Below, one piece after another: positions 12,969-25,888 of a stretch of DNA of 64,000 nucleotides. This DNA comes from Mactromeris polynyma (Eukaryota; Mollusca; Bivalvia; Venerida; Mactridae): positions 16,076,256 to 16,140,255 of the forward strand of contig JASFXZ010000001.1 of NCBI GenBank assembly GCA_032209605.1, written 5' to 3'. Below the pieces are notes generated by a model. That model was given only the letters and a program-made list of their open reading frames with translations. It did not search any database and was not told the DNA's origin. The first letter of the stretch is position 1; each line of letters opens with the position of its first letter. Position numbers and translations under genes: made by a program.

Positions 12969-15900
12969 TTCAAGAATTTGTTTGGTTGTAATACATCTTT
13001 TTTGATAATAACTATATCAACGTTGTATGAATACGTTCTAAGAAGTACGTACATTCTCGTTGTAGATTATTACACGAAGTGTGTTATTGTATGTTTTGAC
13101 CTCAATGAGAATATCCCATCGGAAGCAAATATGACATAAAGCATGACCGTCGTTGTCAGTTAGTATGGGATTCTATCTAATAATACCATTAGATTAGCAC
13201 TGAATAACACCGCTGCTGACAAGATGGTCGGTGACTGCTTGGTGATCTGGAATGAGTATTCATTATGTGCGATAATGTCTCTCGATTTCCTTCTATGTGA
13301 TTGTTACATACATGTATATTAGACATTGTGAGAAGCGCATTATCTCGTAATGATTTTCTCCGTTGGTCTAGATCGTTATAAAGGGCGATTAACTAGGCGT
13401 CTTGACAGTCAAACTAAAGGTTAATTCTCGATCAATTTGATGTATTCATGCTAATATATAATTATTTTTTTAAATTGGATGATTAATAACAAAGAACATG
13501 TGAACGAATAGGGAAGCATAATGTATTTATTAATCATAGTGTACCTTGTTGTAAAGTGTGTTACATTGTATTGTCTTCATGCAGCAGCGGCTAATAGGTT
13601 TCCAGTTGTTTATTGTATGCTGTGGTTTGATTGCAAAACATACAACATATTTAAATGGAAATTATGTTTGAATGTGACCTTCTACTCGTGCCTTCCATAG
13701 CACTAAAGCTATTCAAAACGAAAGTTGTGTTCCTAAGTAAAATATTTTAATGTAACTACAGTATCAACAGATATTTTTTGACATTTAAGATACATGAATA
13801 AAAATGCTTTAAACCTTTACGTATCTGATCGACAATATCTAAATACCTTCGCAGCATACATTTACCTAGAACTATATATTTGATTCAATATGATACCATT
13901 AAATCAGTCCAAACTCAAACCTGTCTTCCGAGACAATAAGAGGGTATTCTAAACGTACTAGAATAAATACAGAGTAAGCAAAATACAGACTGACAAGCAC
14001 GCTATCGAAGGCTCTTTTTAGTAAGTAGGAACAAAGTACACAAGATAACGCACTTGACACGCAAACACAACCAACCACGGTGAGTGAAACAATATGCCTC
14101 GGAACAATAGTCGTGTTTTACTTGGTTAATGACACATTTTGTATTGTCTGGGTGTTGGTCACAATCGAATATTTATGACTTGGAAGCACAATTATGTAGT
14201 TTTATTTATTCATTTCAGAGATACAATGTTTATAGTCAACCGTCTCGAAATGTATTGCACGCAATGATTTTCGTTCAATGAAATCCTTGTTAATGTCAGA
14301 TGCTCTACAACTTTACGTGTGTAGCATACAGTGGTGACAAAATTTTAATGGAAATGGTAGCTTCAGTAAAAGTTCAAAACACAACATTAAATGGATACAC
14401 TCGCACACTTCACGACTTAAAATCTTAATTACAACACTAAATTACACTTCAGTACTTCAATTACCATAAATGTAATTTATTTCAAACATTTAACATATAT
14501 AGTTTCACACTAAGGGTCGAACATCGATCCAATATTGTTTCATAAAACATTCGTAAAACAAGAGTTTAACGGCAAAAATCAGCATTTAGACGTTGCTTCA
14601 TAAATGACAATGCCACAAAAAGTGACTTGAACAGCATACTTATTTAGTTTTAGTTCATTTCTATGTGTCGTTTTGGTATATCTACGAAATGAAAATTCTC
14701 TAGGTTTCATATATTAATTGATAATTGTGTCGTTTTTTTCATTTTGTGGTTTGTCCGTTTTGGATGGTTGGTTCTCAATAAAATATGATCTCTAGTTTAT
14801 GTCCTTCATAACACAAAGTATGTGCATTAAGTGTCCCTCCAGCCTTCGTTGGTTCTCATAAATTAATCATTTAGCCTGTCTAGTACTGAATTACCTCTAG
14901 AAATTACAGTCTTTAATGAGACATTAATTACTCATGTTCCACGCTTTTGGACACAAAACGTAAGTCTGTTTTGCCGGAGACATCCCGAAAGTATGAATGC
15001 ATTCCCATATGCGTTATAGATAAACATTAACAAGTCTGTGTCACACATCGTGCTTTGCTGCTAATACAAAATAAGTACAAATAGTTTTTGAAAGGTTTCT
15101 CTGTCATAGAAAATGGTAGTATTGCAATTTGAATAATGGTCTAAGTGTGTTTCTTGTTAATAAAGCTGACGCTGCAACAGAATACGTAAGGCAGCGTATT
15201 GACTTTTGTTTGTTATTTGACATATTTTGTTTCACTGCAGTGATACATAGTAACCACAGTTCGGATACTGGGTAACATATTTATCTCAAACCTTACAACA
15301 CGAAATAGTCCCCCTTTATCGAAGGTTATTGGCAAATACATGCTTATAACTCATTTCGTTTACAGGCCTCGTTCATGTTATGTTATAATGACAAACGATG
15401 TATATTATCTAATAAGGGGTGTTAATCAAAGCAAAGTGAGAATTAGAAAATGAGATATTAAATTATCCTACACGTAATTATTTGAATGCGTCATCCCCCC
15501 TTCAAACATTCAGCAGCTCTCTAGCACAGTTAATAACTTACTGCTTTCAATGCTTTGATTGATAACCGTATTGGGGAGATATTGACCTTATAACTCGCAA
15601 TGGTTCGTTAATTATGACTTCGGAATGTCGTTTGTCGGGTTTAACCATAGTTACTCAATTCTTTATAATTATTATCATAGAGACTACGACATGTCTAGTG
15701 GAAACATTCAATTTGTTGTCAACAGCAATGGTCATTTTATGTCCATAATTTTGTTGATACAGATTCTGACAATTTGATTATGTCACATCTTTGCAAAATT
15801 AATTCACATAATATTGTCTGTCGGTAGATTTTTAACTAATATTCAGCCTTTATTCATACAACATGTATTTATGTGTATTGTCTTAAAAATAGATAACAGT

Positions 15901-16167
15901 AAGAAAGCCATCTTTAATATGAACATTTTATGGTGAAACTTCTCGATAAAATCGTTATATTGTTTTTGACTGTATTTATCAAACTTATCAACCTGACTAC
16001 TATACTTAACAGTCAGACATGACAGCATTCGGAAGTCCATATTCACAAAGAAGTGCCTCATCGTACTTATAAGACTATTACAGTCACTTACAACTGGTTT
16101 TGAATTTTGAAACTATCTTTCTATATGTTAAATGTTGCGATATAACAATAAGAGTAAGTTTATTGTT
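12969..16167. other. Unrecognised AT-rich sequence
   Basis: About 3.2 kb between a repeat copy and the segmental duplication. Few frames reach 60 codons, no domain is recognised, and no inverted or tandem structure of note was found by eye. Confidence 0.5.
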
Positions 16168-16378
16168 TGATTTACATCAATTGTTATAAGCTTATGTCCA
16201 ACTGTATGTAGCTCTCCATGATTAGCTCTCCATGATGGGATTGGTGTTGGCTGTAACTGTCCCATTCTTTTGTCTTAACCTGCAGTCCCGGTGTTTTTAT
16301 TTAGGATTGTAGGTTCATGTACAGCAATTGTTGATTTCTCAAATATTGTTTAAATGACTTAGTATTCCAAGTTCATTT

Positions 16379-16620
16379 GAGCGCTGCTATGGGATTTACA
16401 ACCTCTTATGTAAATGACGTCATTTCTAGAAAACGCAACATGTGATGTCACTATTTGCAAGCCAGAAACAATGTTTACTCCATATATTTACTTCTGTTTG
16501 CATATTGCCATATGGATAACATATTGCTTACTGTCAGTATTTGGTGACTTCACATGCATATGATGTTTTCTGGAAATTACGTCACCAAAGAAGGTGTTGT
16601 AAAATCGTAAAGCGGCGCTC
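16379..16620 (-). mobile_element. Hairpin MITE with TGACGTCA motif (copy 2, in duplication A)
   Basis: A 242-bp copy with ends GAGCGCTGCT...GCGGCGCTC and ATTT on both sides (16375-16378, 16621-16624). Orientation is opposite to copies 1 and 3, judged by internal landmarks (GCATATTGCCATATGG here versus CCATATGGCAATATG). It lies near the left edge of duplication A and its counterpart is at 25889-26116. One perfect TGACGTCA remains; the other sites are mutated by one or two bases. Confidence 0.8.
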
Positions 16621-16835
16621 ATTTAAACTTTTTAAAGCGAAATCTGATAGATTTATGTTGATGCTCCGGTGCAATAATAGAAAACAATGGTCACGAATAA
16701 TATTTATTGTACTTTTTCGGCGCACCCGTACTAACATGGCTTTGCTATTTGCATATGAGTGTTGAGTTAACCAATCTAGTCTTACGTTAACCATTTAACC
16801 AACTTCTCTTCAACCGAACAACGTCTGTATCATTG

Positions 16836-17800
16836 ACGCGGATTGGTTAACCATTCGTTGAGGGGTAGTTACCTTACCGAAATCCACTGAATTTCGGTAA
16901 ATTCACCGAAATCCATTTTCCATTACCAAAATCCACTTCTAATACAACATCTGCACTACACATTGCAAATATCTTGTTGTCATATTAAATATTAGCTTGA
17001 TTTAAATAAACATACACACAAACTCAAGAAATATTGCATATTAACAAATATATAGACGATTAAGTCTCCAGAACTTCTCAGTAAGGTAACGTACCGTTCG
17101 ATAAGGCCTATATAGTATGTGTTTACCAAACCTAAAAACATTAACTTGTAATTGTTATATATTTTGTCTTTGCGAGGATAAAAATTTGATCACATAGGCG
17201 TTATTCTTATTATTGTGAACATGACGATGTTGTATGAAAACCAGATGAACATATTAGTGTTTGCTTGCCTTAAAACATAAGCCTGAAAATAGAGCTATGA
17301 TATGTTGCAATACTTATTTAGTGAGTAGTGTTGTTAGTCAACCCATTGGGAAAGTGACCGGCGTTTGATTTAAGAAGATTCTAGGTGATAAGAACCAGAC
17401 ACGATAATTTGTATTGTTTTGATCTGATAAATCGATATGCACAAGTTTATTAATATGACTGTGTGATTTTACAACTGATACAATAAGTACTGATGAGCTT
17501 TATTAACCCAGACGTTGCTGTCTATGATTAAAGAGAGAGAATACGTAGCTACAGTCACACACATAAGACAGTGCCTCCCCACGCTCACCATGGAGTTATT
17601 TTTATCCTATCTCATACGAAGTCATCTTCACTTACATGTATCGGAGTTACTGTAGTGTAGCATAATCGAATGACCATCTATCGTAACATCTCGGAATGTC
17701 CTTATGTTGCACAACAAATCTTAACCTTGAGATAGCAACTACTTTGCTTGCTTCAGATTGCGCCGACCATCGTTTTTTCTAAGATATTTCTTGTTTCAAC
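16836..17800 (+). mobile_element. Roughly 1-kb non-autonomous repeat (copy a)
   Basis: Begins TTGACGCGGATTGGTTAACC, then holds repeated blocks of ACCGAAATCCA (several in both orientations, forming small hairpins), and ends near CGCCGACCATC followed by AAGATATTTCTTG. Related copies are at 26315-27305, 49695-50624 and 59610-60185, with a deletion derivative at 36505-36655. The two distant copies prove dispersal independent of the duplication. No protein-coding capacity is seen; superfamily is undetermined because clean terminal repeats and target duplications were not resolved. Confidence 0.7.
17528..17600 (-). repeat. GGAGGCACTGTC-family dispersed repeat, copy 5
   Basis: Reverse-orientation fragment: AGAGAGAGAATACGTAGC, then TAAGACAGTGCCTCCCCACG. 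It is nested inside the 1-kb repeat of copy A and is matched in copy B, so its insertion predates the duplication. Confidence 0.65.
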
Positions 17801-18357
17801 TAATACTTTAATAATTGCATAACCAGCAGCGTCTTGTTTGGTTCATATCATCTTATGCGTTACTTAGTCGGTATCTATAAGAAATTAATGTAATGGATTT
17901 TAAATCATTGCATTAGGAATGGAATCTGACATTGAACAACCAATAGTAAGACTAATATTTATGATATTATGCAACATAATGCGTTTTTGATCTGAATTAA
18001 TGACACGATGCGACTTAATCATAAATCTCATATTACTTAAATACACTTAATACACTTTACAAGTAGCTTTTGGAGAACAGCGACCTTTCTCCACACTTAG
18101 GCTTCCGTTTAATAAAATGCATATTTTCCTATAGGTGTAAAGGGACAGAACCACAATAAAAATCTCATAATACGATATTACTTTAGCGAGTACGAGACAG
18201 CTGGGGATGAATCATGACACAGGTTATAGATTACTATATGAATAGAAAACAGTTTGTACACTATCAATATTAAAGATATTTTGCTGTGGTATCCAACATG
18301 GAAGAATTATTCGAATAAGGTTTCTGTCTTCAAATACTGATGCCATGCCATTATTAC

Positions 18358-18520
18358 ATAAATAGAGGATCTTACATTGAGTGCTTATTTGTTATTGTTT
18401 TTATGAAACTCGTCGACTGAAATAATATGACGCGAGGCTCTGCCTCGCGTTTTATTCGTTTCAGTCGACGAGTTTCATCAAAACAATATCAAATAAGCAC
18501 GAATGTAAGATTCTATTTAT
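18358..18520. mobile_element. Foldback element with near-perfect 75-bp arms
   Basis: Left arm starts TAAATAGAGGATCTTACATT and right arm ends GAATGTAAGATTCTATTTA. Both include GATGAAACTCGTCGACTGAA or its close match and its complement, meeting at a GC-rich centre GCGAGGCTCTGCCTCGC. Only a few mismatches separate the arms, so it is young or maintained. It lies at the left end of a block of about 550 bp (18356-18905) found in copy A but not copy B, consistent with insertion into A or excision from B. Confidence 0.8.
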
Positions 18521-18787
18521 CACATAACACCATAAATATATTGTTTTCAATCTTTAAACAGACAGATATTTCTTCGTCCTCATATACACAGTGACCGAAG
18601 TTCACCCCGAAGTTCTAATGCATACTTCCACTGTAAAAAGTAGTCCCTATCAATAACCTTTTGATTTTATAAAAATTAGCAACAAGGCACTTAAAACATT
18701 TCATTTATCGAGATTTATTCTCTTTCAACAATATTTTTAATAAATGCCGAAATTCAGAACAATTGTAAACAATATGCTGTCATTTAA

Positions 18788-18850
18788 AGTGACGTCACAC
18801 TGGCCATTTATAACGTCATAAGTGACGTCACGCTGGCTATTTATGTAACT
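18788..18850. repeat. Two-unit tandem repeat containing TGACGTCA
   Basis: AGTGACGTCACACTGGCCAT and AGTGACGTCACGCTGGCTAT lie about 43 bp apart, separated by TTATAACGTCATA. Each unit contains the perfect octamer TGACGTCA. It belongs to the block present only in copy A. The octamer is the cAMP-response-element consensus, but regulatory activity here is unproven. Confidence 0.55.
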
Positions 18851-21249
18851 AGTTACATATTATATTTATGTCACTGCTTTATGCCACTTCTGGAGTGCAA
18901 GTTATGTGATAAGATATAATACTATTTACTATTTACTTTCAGAAGTTTTGTCGTAATATATGTTCATCGTGTATGTAATTCGTTTTATTAAAATCATGTA
19001 CAAATATTTATATCAAAATAATGCAGTTTTAGCAATCATTCGTGTTTTTGTCATCTCCGGTCCATTATTTACGTCTACATTTTTTTGTGATTTTGGGATG
19101 GTATCGGTATGTGAACTGTGCGTTTCCAGTTCGAGTTTATTATTTCCTGCTTAGTCTCTTTTCATGGTTAACTGTTATTCTGTCCGGTGTTATGTCTCAT
19201 ACCAGGGCCCGGGTTTTAACGGATGTTTGTGTTTCTTCTTTGCGCTACTCGTTCCAACTGTTGATGGAGAAATGCAGTCGTCGTCACGGTAATCATTTGA
19301 CGAATTACATGTATTTTTGAAATTGTATTGCATCTAAAATTGCTTTAGATATCCATTCAATATTATTATAGCGTTCTGAATAATAAAATACTAGTTACAA
19401 TGGTGCATAACATTAATGCAGAGGACACAATATCTGGAGAGTTACTGAAATAGATATTCTTAATGTTCCGAAAATTGGATCAACAGTGTTAAAATTCCAA
19501 ACATACTTATATGTCAGACTATTTACGGTTCATATGTCGGTTTTAGGATAAGGAAGGTTTTTTACGAGTCGAGACCGCTCCGTGGCGCTGAAATATTTGC
19601 ACACAATAAATTGGATCGATAAAGTATCACATACTATTTCATATTTGTTATGTTGCATTTCGATTTTGTAATTCGCTGTTGTTAAACTTACAAATGCCCG
19701 TTTCCTGAAATGGAACTGTTTCGTCAATTTGGTGCCTTATTAATGTAATTTAGCGACTTCAAAATATTTTGCACAATACTCACTGTAAATAGGCAAATGT
19801 CCATTCCAAAATGTGTTAACCTTATGATTCCAACAAAAAACACACTCAGCTTCTCTGAATATGATTCGGCATTGATTATAATTTTTATTACCACTAAAAA
19901 AATTTGATACTATTTCGCCTTTTCAAAGGTGCATTGGATTTGTAACTTCAAACATAAAACTACTGATACAAAAGACATAAATGAAATCATAACTCGGCAA
20001 TCCAAACTACGGTAAGCATGTCAATGCTAGGGACGAAACGAAATCAGACGTCGTGATACGCAAAAATATGCAAATATTATTTTTGAGCTGTCATATTTAA
20101 ATATTACGTTTTCACTGTCTGGACTACTGATTACATTAATTTAGATGCAAATGTGTTTAAAGGTCCAGACGTTGACTTATTAGTTACATAATTGTAGCCT
20201 TATCACATCGGAGTACGACTTATTATTTTCTGATCGACTTTGACAGCTTTGTCTGGTCGTAACCCTGACAATGTGGTTGCAATGTTGCTAAGGGAGATTA
20301 CATTCACAAAACTATGCTTCCCTGTATAGATCCCAAGTGTACGAAATAAGATTTAAAGGTTAGGGAACAACACTGGACTTAACAACAATTACAGATGATG
20401 AAAAGACTTACAGCCTTGGACCAGTCTGTATAAAAACTGCGCAATAAGACCGGTTTATCGGAAAATCAACTAAATAAAGGTGAAAACGCAACAAACTTCA
20501 GGATTTGACAGTCCTTTGCACATAACTAACGTATCGGCTCTACATTCTAAACTGGTCTCGATATTGCCATTCATAATAGCAATGGCTTTTCACAGAGCAG
20601 TTACGTGGAAATGGTCACCATTGGTATTTATACTGACAAAGCACAAATGCCAAGCCCTACAATAGCAGCAATACATACGTCCTCAAACACAACCTCGATC
20701 TACGATGTAACAAGTTGTATTTAAAAACGTTATCTCATGTAACGCGGAAACAATTGTCTTTGGTGGTAATTATGTAGATCTCTCGAACGACTGTATAAAG
20801 AATATTAAGCATTTTAAATATATAACTTTATACTGAATTTGCGACCATATACGTATCAGTGTCAGCGACATAGCGATCTTTTTCCAACCTTCGAGCATGA
20901 TTTCTGACAGACACTCTTAATACTTATTGATATTTTAAGGGAATTCCGAATCGACCAATTTCTTAGCTATACAATTGTATTAAAATGTGATATTAAGATG
21001 TTATTATACAGGACTGGTGTGCATTGCGGCGATATTGGCATACTAGGAGAGATATTGGCCCGTGGGCTTTATTATTGGAAATAATTGAACATCTAAGAAA
21101 TGATTTACTAATATAATCTACATCATTTTTCTATAAAATGTATAGCTCTTTAGCTCTAAAATAGTTTGGAGCGAATGTTTGAATTTCTTAAAACTCTATC
21201 ACACAGATTTGCCAAACTTTAATTACAAACATCGACATCTTAATTCCAC

Positions 21250-22163
21250 CAGGCGGCTCTACCATTCGAACGTCAGCCGTCTGTTTGATGGTTCGTATCC
21301 GAACGTCGACGCGCTTTACAATGACGTCACATCGGAAGTATGCCAACTATTGATATTCAGCACACCCGGAAGTATGCCAAACCGATATTTGACATAACCA
21401 TGTCACATGATTATAGATAAAGGATTCGCGCTGTCCATATATGTTAATATACAGCGCAAATGTGTTACTATATTTAGTAACATATACAGTAGTCATAAAG
21501 CTTTACTATAATATTTGTAGAAAATAGTTAACGTTATGCTCGGCTAGTTTTTATGATATTCATGTTTTTTTTAATAAATTCATATTCTTATGAAACAAAT
21601 GTCTTTTTATTACTGAACAAATGACTGTAAAAGTAATTTTGCAAGGTAACACATCATCCAGTTTATTGTAAAATTGACAAATAATGTTTTTATATATTTT
21701 CGAAATAATTATGCAAAAAAGTATTTTTTACAGAATATCAATTTAACAAAAAATCCAGTAGTACGACATAATGTTTTTATATGCAACAAGTACAGCAATA
21801 CAATTATTATATATATGAGGACAATAGCACTCCTAGTGTTTTTCCCTGCAATTCTTGGATGAGCATTAAGTGTTGCCCCTATCCGTCCATGAAAAGTTTT
21901 CCGATCTGGTGGCTCAACCATCCGAACGTCGACGCGCTAAACAATGACGTCACATCGGAAGTATGCCAAATATTGATATTCAGCACACCCGGAAGTATGC
22001 AATTCAGTAGTACGACATAATGTTTTTATATGCAACAAGTACAGCAATACTTAAACAATTGTTATATACATGAGGACAATAGCACTCCTAGTGTTTTCCC
22101 CGCCATTCTTGGATGAGCATTTAGTGTTGCCCCTATCCGTCCATGAAAAGTTGGTTTCCGATC
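21250..22163 (+). repeat. Locally reduplicated block within copy A
   Basis: Two overlapping sets of direct repeats occur. CAGTAGTACGACATAATG begins at 21756 and again at 22005 (period 249) and is followed in both by ATAGCACTCCTAGTG and CCCCTATCCGTCCATGAAAAG. A second block, GGCGGCTCTACCATTCGAAC then TGACGTCACATCGGAAGTATG, occurs near 21253-21390 and again, as GGTGGCTCAACC, at 21910-22004. Copy B keeps a single version, so unequal exchange in A or loss in B explains the difference. Short frames across it repeat accordingly. Confidence 0.7.
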
Positions 22164-23983
22164 AGTAACTCTTGAAGTGATAGGTGGATTCAATTCATGT
22201 TGGGCAGAAATGCTCTTTATTGCATTATACTACCCACTTCCAGAAATGCTAGAAATGGAAATTCATAAATACCATAAAAGGTTGATTTATGACTCTAGTC
22301 GATTCAAACGTTCGCTATGTGTTAAACGATAGAATAGAAATCGCCACATCGTGATAATGTAAAACACTTACGTCATGAACAATAAAAGACCTTTAGCCAT
22401 TAAGTTCACAATAGTCAAGTCAACAACTTTAATGGTTGTCTATTTACATACATGGACACGATATTGGCTTGCACGAATTGGTCGAGTACACGATTTAATA
22501 CATAAATAGTGACAGACATACTTAAGGTAATGCTGCTAATTTGAAAGTCATTTTATCTCGACATTTGATTCATATGAGGCTGATGTCATTCACTTGCAGA
22601 AGAACATGTAAGTACTGGTTGATAAGCCGTGCATACTGGTAAGTTCAGCTGATCTCGGCACTTAACAACAATTCAGCTGATAAATTCCGTAAAACTCGAA
22701 ACTATGCACACGTATGAGGATTTGAAATGTTTTGTAGAATGTCAGAGTGCGTGTCATTTGGCGTTCACCCTTATAAAATCAAAACAGGGAAACAAAAAGT
22801 GAAATGCCAATATCGATTGCTCTAAATTATTAATTTCTTTAATGTCTTTATCCGACAGGCTCTCGATTCTAATGGAAACACGAAGACATTAATACACTCG
22901 ATAACAAAAATGATGGTTGTTATGAGATAAATTCAATGCACAAATCGCCTGCTTGCAGGAAATGCGTATTTGTTATTACAGCAAAACAAGCCATATTTAC
23001 AATTATATTCGATCAGATTTATTTATTTTAATATAATAGTTATTTAGTTGACACATGAATCAATTTGAAAGCCGCATATTGATTCGAACTTAAACTGCGT
23101 AAGAAGAATGGTGTTTCGATGTTTTGTGAATCCGTGAATAACAAATACATCCTACTTATGCGCTTGATCATTTCCAATGTCTATGGCAGGATGAGATTTA
23201 TTGTCATTCTAAAATAAATTGGCAAGAACATGACATACAAAAAAAAACAATTTTAATAAATACGCAAAACCTGGATTTAGTTCGATTTATTCGCCTATGG
23301 AGTTAAATTTAAACAGGGCAGAATAAGCGCATTTTATGTATTATGAACACTGGATAATGTACATAGCTTTGTATACACGGTCATTCTTGCAGTTGCGTTC
23401 ACAACTTCATCCAATAAACTTCGTTCAAGCGCGTATGTATTTCCTCTTCTAAATACCTATAAAAACAAATCGCCATTTTTAATTAAAAAACATTTTTTCT
23501 CATTCAGACAACATTATTTAAATATATTTATATAACAGACACGTTATTTGTATAAAATGAGTTAATTATGTTTGGAAAAATTCAAGCCGAACAATAATGC
23601 CAATACTTAATAATTAGTGTACATGTACTTTGACATTGCTAGTACATTTACTTTTTTGCGACTCATGACATGACTTATCGTATTTCCATTAATGTATTTA
23701 AATCGAAGCGCAAGGTCATAGAAATTAAACGTAATCATTAGTATATAATGATTTATTCTACCAAATATGATGAAAGCCTTCAAGATATGGCTTTCAATCA
23801 GAAATAAGTATCATCACTGATACGGATTACAGACTAAGGCTTCATGACAGTCGTAATTTCATGTTGCATGTCATTTTAGCAAATCCAGAAATAGATAATA
23901 ATAGATGTGTAGAATGTCACCAAGTTCGTCTGTTTGATTTTCGATTTGTTGTCAACTCAGGGTTATTTATATAATTAGAAATT

Positions 23984-24221
23984 GAGCGCTGCTGTTCGAT
24001 TTCCAACGACTTCTTTAGGCGATGTCATTTCAAGAAAACGTCACATGTGACGTCACCATTTACTGACAGTAATCAATATTTGCCCCATATGGCAATATGA
24101 AAACGAAGTGACCATATTGAGTAAATAGTGTTTCCTCCTTGCGAATATATCGACATCACATGTTGCGTTTTCTTGAAATGACGTCAGTTACAGAAGTAGT
24201 GTAAATCCAATAGCTGCGCTC
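23984..24221 (+). mobile_element. Hairpin MITE with TGACGTCA motifs (copy 3, in duplication A)
   Basis: A 238-bp copy with ends GAGCGCTGCT...GCTGCGCTC and AATT flanks on both sides (23980-23983, 24222-24225). It is in the same orientation as copy 1 and opposite to copy 2. Subterminal blocks AAGAAAACGTCACATGTGACG and TTGCGTTTTCTTGAAATGACG form the long inverted repeats. Two perfect TGACGTCA sites are present. The counterpart in copy B is at 32156-32393. Confidence 0.8.
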
Positions 24222-24946
24222 AATTGTTGTTTGCTGTTAGTGTATCGCCGATATTAGACGCTTCATAGTCTGGGTAACAACATAATCGTAGTTTAATGTG
24301 TTACAGAATCACCTGCTGTATTAGACTAATATGGATATGGAGATCACCATTTGTACCAATTTGCTTGGTTCTACCAACTTCAATGGTTTTAACATATCAA
24401 TAGATAAAATATATCATACTGTGACGTTCTATGCTTGATGCAATATAACGGTAAGATCACTACCAGTTTCTTTCAATACATTCAGTTTGACATTTCCCTA
24501 CAATCCTATTATTTGTATAAAGAAACCAATGAAACAACAGTGTGCATAGTGTCTACCATTCGAACCTGTTGATAACTTCTCACTGTGACTGTCAATTGGA
24601 AATTAACGACTGTTCCTTTTGTATCAATCAGAAATTCCTACATGCAGATCGATAAGAAAGTAAGGGCGAATGTATATGCCTTTAACACTGCTAAATACAA
24701 ATAATAGAATAAGACAAGTTGATGTCATCGGTTATATCAAGGGGATTGTGTTCATCGGCTCAACATGTAAAATAAAATCTAGTATATCGTATTATAATAT
24801 GAGTTGCGTGTAATGGAGTGCGAGCCATCCGAATATGAAATTGCGTATATCTGTTGATTTAATACCACGCTTACTCCCCATTCCATTGTATTATTGAACC
24901 TCAACAGCGTATAAAGAGTTGATTAATCTGGAGAGTAAAACATTTG

Positions 24947-25519
24947 CATTCGCAATGCATTCTACCAACGGTCGCTCATTTGGAGCAACTGAGTATCTCA
25001 CATTAGGTTTCAAATATTTGCAGCACATCATATAAATTTTGCTCCGGCTTTCGGAGTATCCTGCTTCGGCTTGCTGAGTTTCCGAAGCATATATTGGAGT
25101 TTGTCGCTGGCCCAATCCCGGTTATTAAGTAGAACTCCATTGTAAAATTAGCGTCTCAATATTATTACCTCATTTTGTTGACTGTAAATGGTCGCTCACT
25201 TTGAGACGTGAGCCGTCGATTGTATTTTTTCAGGAAACTGTGACTAACACTGCGACTCTTTCGACACTCTTTTGGTTTGAGCCGCACGCCAGTGCATTGC
25301 TCATGTGTGTGAGTCTTTGCAACTATATACTCTTCAGTTGTGATCCGCGCGCGTGAGCGCATTGCTCATTTTGTGAGTTTACGTACCAACTCTTCTGGTA
25401 TATTTAATACACTGATCTTACAAAGTGTTCTTGAAAGAATAATTGTGATAGATGAATCTACGTCAAAGTGACGTCTGTGATCTGCAGTGAGCCCCTTGCT
25501 GTCAGCACTTTCAGTGCGT
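24947..25519. other. Spacer between duplication copies, with a 60-64 bp tandem repeat
   Basis: Present once, between copies A and B. At 25265-25395 the block ACTCTT...TTGAGCCGC...GCATTGCTCAT...GTGAGT is repeated, with unit starts at 25265, 25329 and 25389 (partial third unit). This section is richer in CpG than its surroundings. The minus-strand frames at 24891-25115 and 25165-25362 cross it and share only short GCTCACT-type words; no protein family is recognised. Confidence 0.55.
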
Positions 25520-25700
25520 TGATTCCTTATGGTCTGCCAGGCCATTCCTTGTGCCTCTGTTCATTAACATATGTACCCTTTAACCTCCTTAAGTGCCTTG
25601 TGTTTTGTTGATTGTTGTATTCCCGGAGGTCTACGCGGGGAGGCACTGTCTTCTGTATGTGGCGTTTCCTGTAGCTACGTATTCTCTCTCTTGTATAGGT
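25520..25700 (+). repeat. GGAGGCACTGTC-family dispersed repeat, copy 6
   Basis: Long, well-preserved copy: TTATGGTCTGCCAGGCCATTC, AACATATGTACCCTTTAACC, GTATTCCCGGAGGTCTACG, CGGGGAGGCACTGTCTTCTG, GGCGTTTCCTGTAGCTACG, TATTCTCTCTCTTG. It ends within a few bases of the left boundary of duplication copy B, so it marks that breakpoint. Confidence 0.7.
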
Positions 25701-25888
25701 TGATTTTCATCAATTGTTATAAGCTTATGTCCAACTGTATGTAGCTCTCCATGGGATTGGTGTTGGCTTTCGGATTATTTTGTCTTAACCTGCAGTCCAC
25801 GTGTTTTTATTTAGGATTGAAGGTTCCTTTACAGCAATTGTTGATTTTAAAAATATTGTTTAAATGACTTAATATTTCTAGTTCATTT

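Larger units (their letters stand above)
16168..24946 (+). repeat. Segmental duplication, copy A (8.8 kb)
   Basis: Collinear with 25702-33182. Homology starts at GAT(T/T)TACATCAATTGTTATAAG-like sequence and ends at GATTAATCTGGAGAGTAAA. Identity by eye is roughly 95-99%, lowest at the left and highest around 22900-23900. Relative to copy B it has extra blocks at about 18356-18905, 18927-19060 and 21257-21907, and unique sequence at 22062-22570 where B carries a LINE fragment. It includes two MITEs, a 1-kb repeat member and a foldback. Paired frames (19042-19320 with 27772-28173; 20480-20665 with 29313-29498) are conserved only because the DNA is duplicated. Confidence 0.9.

Noticed and set aside
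20480..20665. 61-codon frame duplicated at 29313-29498
   Set aside because: Differences between copies change amino acids freely, so there is no sign of selection on the protein.
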